Positions 34,085 through 39,703 of a DNA stretch of 39,703 bases are shown in pieces. The notes under the pieces were generated by a model. That model made no database searches. It saw nothing but the letters and a program-made list of their open reading frames with translations, and was not told the origin of the DNA. The stretch covers positions 1 through 39,703 of the forward strand of contig WGFY01000062.1 in NCBI GenBank assembly GCA_015491995.1. Direction: 5' to 3'. The stretch is from Mesoaciditoga sp. GTDB taxonomy: Bacteria > Thermotogota > Thermotogae > Mesoaciditogales > Mesoaciditogaceae. Within the stretch, counting starts at the first letter, position 1, and each line of letters starts with the position of its first letter. A program made the translations under genes and the position numbers.

Positions 34085-36726
34085 ATTTGTATGTCTTTGA
34101 CGGGACTGCCTTGATTTATAGGGCTTTTTACGCTTTGCCATCGATGAGCACATTGGATGGTAAGCCAACTAACGCCGTGCTCGGTCTTGCAAAAATGCTG
34201 TCCAAATTCGTCAAAGAACACCTTAAAGAAAGCGATGCCGTGGTATTCGTCTTGGATACAAAGGGAAAAAACTTCCGCCACACACTTTTTGAAAATTACA
34301 AGGCCAACAGAAAAGCGGCCCCGCAGGAAATGATAGAGCAGCTTCCACACGCTGAAAGGCTTGTGAAGGGGCTTGGGATGCCAATTTTAAAAGGAATTGG
34401 CTTCGAGGCGGATGATGTTATCGCTACGCTTGTAAAAAAGCACTCTAAAGAGTTTGAAAAGGTGTACGTGGTTACAGGTGATAAAGATCTTTTGCAGCTT
34501 GTCGGCGGAAATGTAAGGGTGTTGAGATTTGCATCTCTTGGAGTTAGCGATTTGAAAGAGTACGACGAAAATACCGTTATCAAAAAATATGGAATAAAAC
34601 CTTCACAAATAGGTGATTATCTTGCGCTTGTTGGAGATGCTGTTGACAACGTTCCCGGTGTGAAAGGAATAGGGGAGAAGAGTGCCTTGAGTCTTTTAAA
34701 AGCCCATGGTGATCTTAAGAGCATATACGAGCACCTTGACGATCTTCAAAAGAGACATGCCAAGCTTTTGGATTTGGGGAGGGATAGCGCTTTTCTTTCA
34801 AAAAAATTGGTGCAGCTTTCTTACAACGTTCCACTCTCTTTCATTCCCAAACCGTATGAAGGTCCGAATAAACCTGAACTTTTGGAACTTTTCGATGAGT
34901 TGGAATTTTTCTCTCTAAAAAAAGAGTTTGATTTGTACGATGATGCCAAATCAAGAAAGTCAAAATACAAGACGATTCAATCTGTTGAAGAACTTACGGA
35001 GATGTTTAAAGAGATAGAGCGATTAGACAAAATAGCTTTTGATACCGAAACAACATCAATTAGCACGATAAATGCTGAACTTGTCGGTGTGTCATTTTCA
35101 AATGGAAATGAGAGCTATTATCTTCCGCTAAGACATATCAATGGAAACAACCTCTTTTTTGAGAAGGTCATCTCAAAGCTTAAAGATATTTTTGAAAATA
35201 AAGGTGTGAAAGTCATAGGTCAAAATATAAAGTACGATCTGAGCGTGATGAAAAAATATGAGGTTACTTTTGTACCTTATTTTGACACGATGATATCGGC
35301 ATATTTGTTGAATCCGAATGAAAGAAGGTTTGCTCTCGATCGGCTTGCGATGAGATACTTGGGATATAAAACCATAACTTACGAAGAAGTTGTTGGCAAA
35401 GAAAAAAATTTTTCTAGCGTTCCTGTGAAAAGGGCAGCAAGCTATTCCGCTGAAGATTCTGATGTTACATACAGATTGTACAAAGTGTTGAATAAAAAAA
35501 TGTACGAATACGATTTAACCAACGTTTTCTACCAAATTGAAATGCCGCTTATAGATGTGCTCTCCACCATGGAAATGAATGGAGTGTACGTTGATATCTC
35601 TTATCTAAAAGAAATTTCCAACAGATATTACAGAAAACTTTCCGATATCGAATCCCGAATATACGATCTTGCAGATGGAATGCCTTTCAATTTGAACTCA
35701 CCTAAACAGGTTTCTGAGGTGCTTTTTCAAAGGCTTGGATTGAAACCTGGTCGTCGCACGAAAACCCATGCGTTTTCAACCAACGCCAGCGTACTTGAAG
35801 AGATGAAAAATGAACATCCGATAATTCCTTTGCTTTTAGAATACAGAAAATATTTCAAATTGAAGTCCACTTATTTAGATGCTTTCCCCAAAATGGTAAA
35901 TCCGAAAACTTCAAGGATTCACACTTCTTTTAACCAAACTGGCACTTCCACCGGAAGGCTTTCGAGCAGCGATCCGAATTTGCAGAACATCCCTGCTCGA
36001 AATGAGGAAGGTCGTGAGATCAGGAAAGCCATAAGAGCTCAAAAAGAAGGTTGGGTTGTGATGAGCGCAGATTACTCTCAGATAGAGCTGCGTGTTTTAG
36101 CCCATGTTAGCGAAGATCCGGCGCTCATGGAAGTGTTTGAAAAGGGAATTGATATTCATACGATCACGGCCTCAAAGGTTTACGCTGTTGATGAAAACGC
36201 TGTGACAAAGGAAATGAGACGCGTTGGGAAAATGGTGAATTTTGCCGTGACTTATGGAATTAGCGCTTACGGATTGGCTAAACGGCTTGGGATCGATAAT
36301 TCTGAAGCCGAAAAATTGATAACCAACTATTTCAAAAATTATCCGAAAGTAAGGGAGTATCTTGAAAGCACCGTTGAGAATGCCAAAGAAAAAGGGTATG
36401 TTAAGACGATTTTTGGAAGAAGAAGGAATGTGCCATCGATCAAGAATAAGAATCATAACATTGCCGAAGATGGTAAACGTATGGCCGTAAACGCACCCAT
36501 ACAAGGTAGTGCGGCTGACATGATTAAACTTGCAATGATAGACATTCACAAACGTCTTAGACCTTACAAAGCGATGATGATATTGCAAGTTCATGATGAA
36601 TTGGTTTTTGAATTACCCGTGGATGAGTTGGATGATGTTAAAGAAATCGTCAAAGATTCCATGGAAAACGTTGTGAAATTGAAAGTCCCGCTTGTGGTAG
36701 ATGTGGAGGTGGGAAAAACGTGGTAG
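34081..36726 (+). CDS. polA: DNA polymerase I
   Basis: 881 residues with all three activities. 5'-3' nuclease domain (1-290) with ADDVIATL and VTGDKDLLQLV; 3'-5' proofreading domain with the acidic residues kept: D321 and E323 (DTETT), D386 (GQNIKYD), D459 (YSAED); polymerase with motif A D664-YSQIE, motif B RRVGKMVNFAVTYG (713-726) and motif C VHDEL (837-841). In motif B an Ala replaces the Gly/Ser of NFG/NFS. TTG start at 34081 shares TTGA with the lgt stop. Confidence 0.97.
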   Translation: MNLYVFDGTALIYRAFYALPSMSTLDGKPTNAVLGLAKMLSKFVKEHLKESDAVVFVLDTKGKNFRHTLFENYKANRKAAPQEMIEQLPHAERLVKGLGMPILKGIGFEADDVIATLVKKHSKEFEKVYVVTGDKDLLQLVGGNVRVLRFASLGVSDLKEYDENTVIKKYGIKPSQIGDYLALVGDAVDNVPGVKGIGEKSALSLLKAHGDLKSIYEHLDDLQKRHAKLLDLGRDSAFLSKKLVQLSYNVPLSFIPKPYEGPNKPELLELFDELEFFSLKKEFDLYDDAKSRKSKYKTIQSVEELTEMFKEIERLDKIAFDTETTSISTINAELVGVSFSNGNESYYLPLRHINGNNLFFEKVISKLKDIFENKGVKVIGQNIKYDLSVMKKYEVTFVPYFDTMISAYLLNPNERRFALDRLAMRYLGYKTITYEEVVGKEKNFSSVPVKRAASYSAEDSDVTYRLYKVLNKKMYEYDLTNVFYQIEMPLIDVLSTMEMNGVYVDISYLKEISNRYYRKLSDIESRIYDLADGMPFNLNSPKQVSEVLFQRLGLKPGRRTKTHAFSTNASVLEEMKNEHPIIPLLLEYRKYFKLKSTYLDAFPKMVNPKTSRIHTSFNQTGTSTGRLSSSDPNLQNIPARNEEGREIRKAIRAQKEGWVVMSADYSQIELRVLAHVSEDPALMEVFEKGIDIHTITASKVYAVDENAVTKEMRRVGKMVNFAVTYGISAYGLAKRLGIDNSEAEKLITNYFKNYPKVREYLESTVENAKEKGYVKTIFGRRRNVPSIKNKNHNIAEDGKRMAVNAPIQGSAADMIKLAMIDIHKRLRPYKAMMILQVHDELVFELPVDELDDVKEIVKDSMENVVKLKVPLVVDVEVGKTW

Positions 36727-37184
36727 AAAAATCTAAATATTTTAAAGTGCTCATATCTGTTGATGGATCCGAAGTATCAAGAAAAGTGTTCGATCGCGGA
36801 ATTGAAATCGCTGGTCTTTTTAACTCGCAAGTTCGTATAATCGCTGTTGTGGATACAACGACGACGTATGATTTTTCAAATGGCATGGAAGAACCTTCGA
36901 TGGTAGTCGGGACAGAGATGGAACTGCTGAAAAACCAAGAAAAGATGCTAAAGGGGTTCATAAGAACTTTGACAAAAGACCGTATAATCGTGGAAATAAG
37001 ATATGGAATCCCTCACAAGGAAATAAGCACTTATGCCAAAGAATGGGGGGCTGATTTGCTGGTCGTTGGAAGTTATGGAAGAGGCGGATGGATATCCGAT
37101 CTTATATTTGGATCAACGGCTGAGAAACTTTTAAAGATGGCAAAATGTGATGTGTTAGTGGTGAAATCAAAAGATCGCACGTGA
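36720..37184 (+). CDS. Universal stress protein (UspA family, ATP-binding type)
   Basis: 154 residues. SVDGSE at the N-terminus and VVGSYGRGGWISDLIFGST carry the G-x2-G-x9-G-S ATP-binding motif. GTG start at 36720 overlaps the polA stop by 7 bases, with GGAGGTGG in front. Function in stress resistance is inferred from the family. Confidence 0.92.
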   Translation: MVEKSKYFKVLISVDGSEVSRKVFDRGIEIAGLFNSQVRIIAVVDTTTTYDFSNGMEEPSMVVGTEMELLKNQEKMLKGFIRTLTKDRIIVEIRYGIPHKEISTYAKEWGADLLVVGSYGRGGWISDLIFGSTAEKLLKMAKCDVLVVKSKDRT

Positions 37185-37215
37185 ATTTCACGAAAAAAAT
37201 AAAAGGTGGCAAAAA

Positions 37216-38502
37216 GTGAAAGTATTTTTCAAAACGTATGGTTGTCAAATGAACGTTCGCGACTCAGAGATAATGAAAGGATATCTTATAGAAGCCGGAC
37301 ACGAAATTGTAAACACACTTAAAGGTGCGGATGTGGTCGTAATGAACACTTGTGCTGTGAGAGAAAAATCTGAGAACAAAGCGTACAGCCTTATAGGTAG
37401 ATTGAAAAAAAGCGGAATGAAAGTTGGGGTTACCGGATGTGTCGCACAAATAACGGCGAAAAATTTGAAAAAAAGAGGCGCCGATTTCGTTTTGGGACCC
37501 CGTGCACTTAAGTCGATTGTTGATGCCGTAGAAGGAAAGAAAGAGGTGGATTTATCTGATAGCATCACAGAAATAGATCACGATCTGCTTTTAGGAAGAA
37601 ACCATGGCCATCATGCGTGGGTTAACATAATAGCTGGTTGTGATAAGTTCTGTACTTATTGCATAGTTCCTTACACACGAGGTCGAGAAATATCCAGGCC
37701 AATGGTGGAAGTGATCGAAGAGGTGAAAAGGCTTGCCGAGTCCGGTCACAACCAGATAACTTTTCTTGGACAAAATGTTGATTCCTATGGTAAAGATCTT
37801 GAAGGTGGTGCATCTTTAGCCGAACTTCTCAAGAGCGCCTGTGGCGTGGAAGGAATAGAAAGATTTTGGTTTTTAACCTCGTATCCATCTGATATAAGCG
37901 ATGAACTTATAGAAACGGTCGCCCAGCATCCGAAAATTTCACGCAATTTTCACTTACCTCCTCAGTCCGGGAGCAATTCTGTTTTAAGGCGTATGAACAG
38001 GCGTTACAGTGTGGAAGAGTACATTGAACTGATTAAAAGGATAAGATCAAATGTCAGCGATGCCACAATTGGTGGCGATATAATTGTTGGTTTTCCTGGG
38101 GAGACGGATGAAGATTTCGAGCAAACGCTTTCTTTGGTTGAAGAGATCAGATACATAAGACTTAACGTGGCTCCTTACTCTCCGAGGCCAGGAACTGTCG
38201 CGACAAGGTTTTACAAAGATGATATTTCCATGCAGGTGAAAAAAGAGAGAATGGCAAAGCTTTCCAAACTTCAACACGGCATTATGCTGGAATTAAACGA
38301 AAAACTCGTTGGAAGAGATGTTGAAATAATGGTTGAGGGAAGGACTAAAAACGAATGTTATGGACGAACGATAGATAACAGAATGGTCTTTTTTGAAGGC
38401 GATGTGACCGAAGGCGAGATGGTGAAGGTAAACGTTAAACGTGCCACGGCTGGCCCGCTTTATGCTGAGTTACTTGAGAAGGTGTTGAAAGTTGTCAAAT
38501 GA
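37216..38502 (+). CDS. miaB: tRNA-2-methylthio-N6-dimethylallyladenosine synthase
   Basis: 428 residues. Radical-SAM methylthiotransferase modifying A37 of tRNAs. N-terminal cluster cysteines C10 (YGCQMN), C46 (NTCAVRE) and C75 (VTGCVAQ); radical-SAM cluster C142-x3-C146-x2-C149 (CDKFCTYC); C-terminal TRAM domain. YGCQMN rather than LGCxKN points to MiaB, not MtaB or RimO. GTG start at 37216 with AAAGGTGG; its stop overlaps the mutS start. Confidence 0.95.
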   Translation: MKVFFKTYGCQMNVRDSEIMKGYLIEAGHEIVNTLKGADVVVMNTCAVREKSENKAYSLIGRLKKSGMKVGVTGCVAQITAKNLKKRGADFVLGPRALKSIVDAVEGKKEVDLSDSITEIDHDLLLGRNHGHHAWVNIIAGCDKFCTYCIVPYTRGREISRPMVEVIEEVKRLAESGHNQITFLGQNVDSYGKDLEGGASLAELLKSACGVEGIERFWFLTSYPSDISDELIETVAQHPKISRNFHLPPQSGSNSVLRRMNRRYSVEEYIELIKRIRSNVSDATIGGDIIVGFPGETDEDFEQTLSLVEEIRYIRLNVAPYSPRPGTVATRFYKDDISMQVKKERMAKLSKLQHGIMLELNEKLVGRDVEIMVEGRTKNECYGRTIDNRMVFFEGDVTEGEMVKVNVKRATAGPLYAELLEKVLKVVK

Positions 38503-39703
38503 CTTAACACCTATGATGGTGCAGTACACGGATCTGAAAAAGCGGTACCCGGACAGCGTGCTACTTTTTAGAGTGGGAGATTTCTATGAAGCGTTTGGAA
38601 TGGATGCGAGATACATTTCGAAAGCGTTGGGGCTGATTTTAACTCATCGTGGAGACAATCCTATGGCAGGGATTCCGCATCACGCTTTGGAAATTTACTT
38701 GAGAAAACTTGTGGAGCAGGGAAATAAAGTTGCAATATGTGATCAGCTTGAAGATCCAAAATACGCAAAAGGGCTTGTCAAAAGAGATGTGACGCGTGTT
38801 GTAACACCTGGGACGTTGATAAACGATGATGCTTTGACAACAGAGAATAACTACATTTCTGCCATATATTCCACATCTGTTGCGCTTGTTGACATATCCA
38901 CGGGTGATTTCATAATCGAATCCTCTTTAGATGCCGTACAAAGGTATTCTCCAAAGCACGTTTTATACACCAAAGAAGATCCGATCCCGAATATTTCAGG
39001 AATCTTTAAAGAAAAGGTTGAAGACTGGTATTTCGATTCAAAAAATTCGGTTCAAACTCTTAAAGATCAATTCAAAATCGATGATGCCTCATTTTTAGAG
39101 CTTTCACAAGAAGAATTCATAGCATGTGCCGCAGTTTTGAAGTACCTTCAGATAACTCAAAAGAGAATCCTTTCTAACATCAGGACTCCAAAAAAGTTCA
39201 GAGACGATACAAACATGTTCTTAGATGCTGACACGCTCTCCAATTTGGATGTGATAACTAAAAACGCTAATTCACTTTACTCTCACATGAATCGATGTGT
39301 TACCCGAATGGGGCAAAGACTGTTGAAACGTGAGATCATCACTCCACTTAGGCAAAAAGATAAGATAGAGTACAGGTTAGACATCGTGGATGGATTCACG
39401 AAGAAAGAAGAATCGCTTCTCTCTTTGAGAAAGATCCTTTTCAAAATCCATGATGTTGAACGTATCGTTGCCAGAGTTGCATACCCGGCCGCCAGTCCAT
39501 CGGATTTGGTTGCGCTTCGTGAAAGCATCATTGGATTTGAGGGGTTGAGCTCTTGGATAGATGCAACCGGGATTTTTAAAGAGTTAAAATTTGAAGACCT
39601 TGTGAAACTGAAAAAGTTGTTAGAACGTGCAATTGTCAATGAGCCTATAGGTGAAGTTGGTGGTGGAAAAGTGATCGCAAAGGGCTTTTCTCAAGAGTTA
39701 GAT
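38492..39703 (+). CDS. mutS: DNA mismatch repair protein MutS, partial
   Basis: 404 N-terminal residues; the gene runs off the right edge. Mismatch-binding domain with FRVGDFYEAFGMDA (the F-x-E wedge), then GIPHHALEIYLRKLVEQG and VTPGTL. Connector and lever regions follow (RTPKKF to NSLYSHMNRCVTRMGQRLL). TTG at 38492, with GAAGGTG upstream, overlaps the miaB stop by 11 bases; an ATG at 38513 lacks a ribosome site. The ATPase domain is outside the window. Confidence 0.95.
   Translation, partial: MSNDLTPMMVQYTDLKKRYPDSVLLFRVGDFYEAFGMDARYISKALGLILTHRGDNPMAGIPHHALEIYLRKLVEQGNKVAICDQLEDPKYAKGLVKRDVTRVVTPGTLINDDALTTENNYISAIYSTSVALVDISTGDFIIESSLDAVQRYSPKHVLYTKEDPIPNISGIFKEKVEDWYFDSKNSVQTLKDQFKIDDASFLELSQEEFIACAAVLKYLQITQKRILSNIRTPKKFRDDTNMFLDADTLSNLDVITKNANSLYSHMNRCVTRMGQRLLKREIITPLRQKDKIEYRLDIVDGFTKKEESLLSLRKILFKIHDVERIVARVAYPAASPSDLVALRESIIGFEGLSSWIDATGIFKELKFEDLVKLKKLLERAIVNEPIGEVGGGKVIAKGFSQELD

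Noticed and set aside
1-39703. CRISPR arrays, tRNA or rRNA genes, insertion sequences, prophage
   Set aside because: No regularly spaced repeats, cloverleaf sequences, rRNA motifs, transposase or phage proteins were seen.

Overview
The window looks like a chromosomal segment of a Thermotogota-type bacterium, possibly from the early-branching, mildly thermophilic or acidophilic side (Mesoaciditoga/Athalassotoga-like). This is inferred from the gene families (Mrp/Mbh-like antiporter module, B12-dependent ribonucleotide reductase, TGS-uridine kinase, PyrE-like PRTase with a Cys-rich tail, DUF62, DUF1844), the many TTG/GTG starts with strong GGAGGTG ribosome sites, and moderate GC. There are no rRNA or tRNA genes, CRISPR arrays, phage genes or transposases; it is mostly a housekeeping region with a few unusual regulatory and domain features.

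Left part (1-7.7 kb, minus strand): a polysaccharide ligase/polymerase-like membrane protein runs by a GTGA overlap into a cation/proton antiporter module in the order E-F-G-(MbhD-like)-B-C-D, cut by the left edge. This is the gene order of the Mrp half of Mbh/Mbx-type respiratory complexes. The MbhD-like subunit carries a solute-binding-protein domain, and the junction is a (GATC)n tetranucleotide repeat at which gain or loss of one unit would cut the extra domain off. Upstream are a palindromic REP-like element and a flagellin gene with a textbook FliA (sigma-28) promoter.

Middle part (7.7-21.4 kb): a structured 545-bp gap; a cysteine-synthesis operon (cysE, cysK, PP-loop enzyme); a small membrane DUF4258-like protein; a glutaredoxin; an AEC transporter with an atypical cyclase; a PyrE-like PRTase; a polar amino-acid ABC transporter behind what reads as a ribosome-mediated attenuator (29-codon leader, antiterminator, terminator); a WecA/TagO-like enzyme with a TGS-uridine-kinase protein; and nrdJ behind two NrdR-like boxes.

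Right part (21.4-39.7 kb): a minus-strand heat-shock operon (dnaK, hsp20, a Hsp100 of ClpC layout but lacking the ClpP-docking loop, DUF1844) from one perfect consensus promoter; a histidine kinase and sigma-54-type response regulator whose promoter overlaps the divergent promoter of a DUF62 SAM hydrolase gene; and a tightly packed plus-strand operon of epimerase, rarA, lgt, polA, usp, miaB and mutS (cut by the right edge). Extended -10 promoters (TGnTATAAT) recur throughout.
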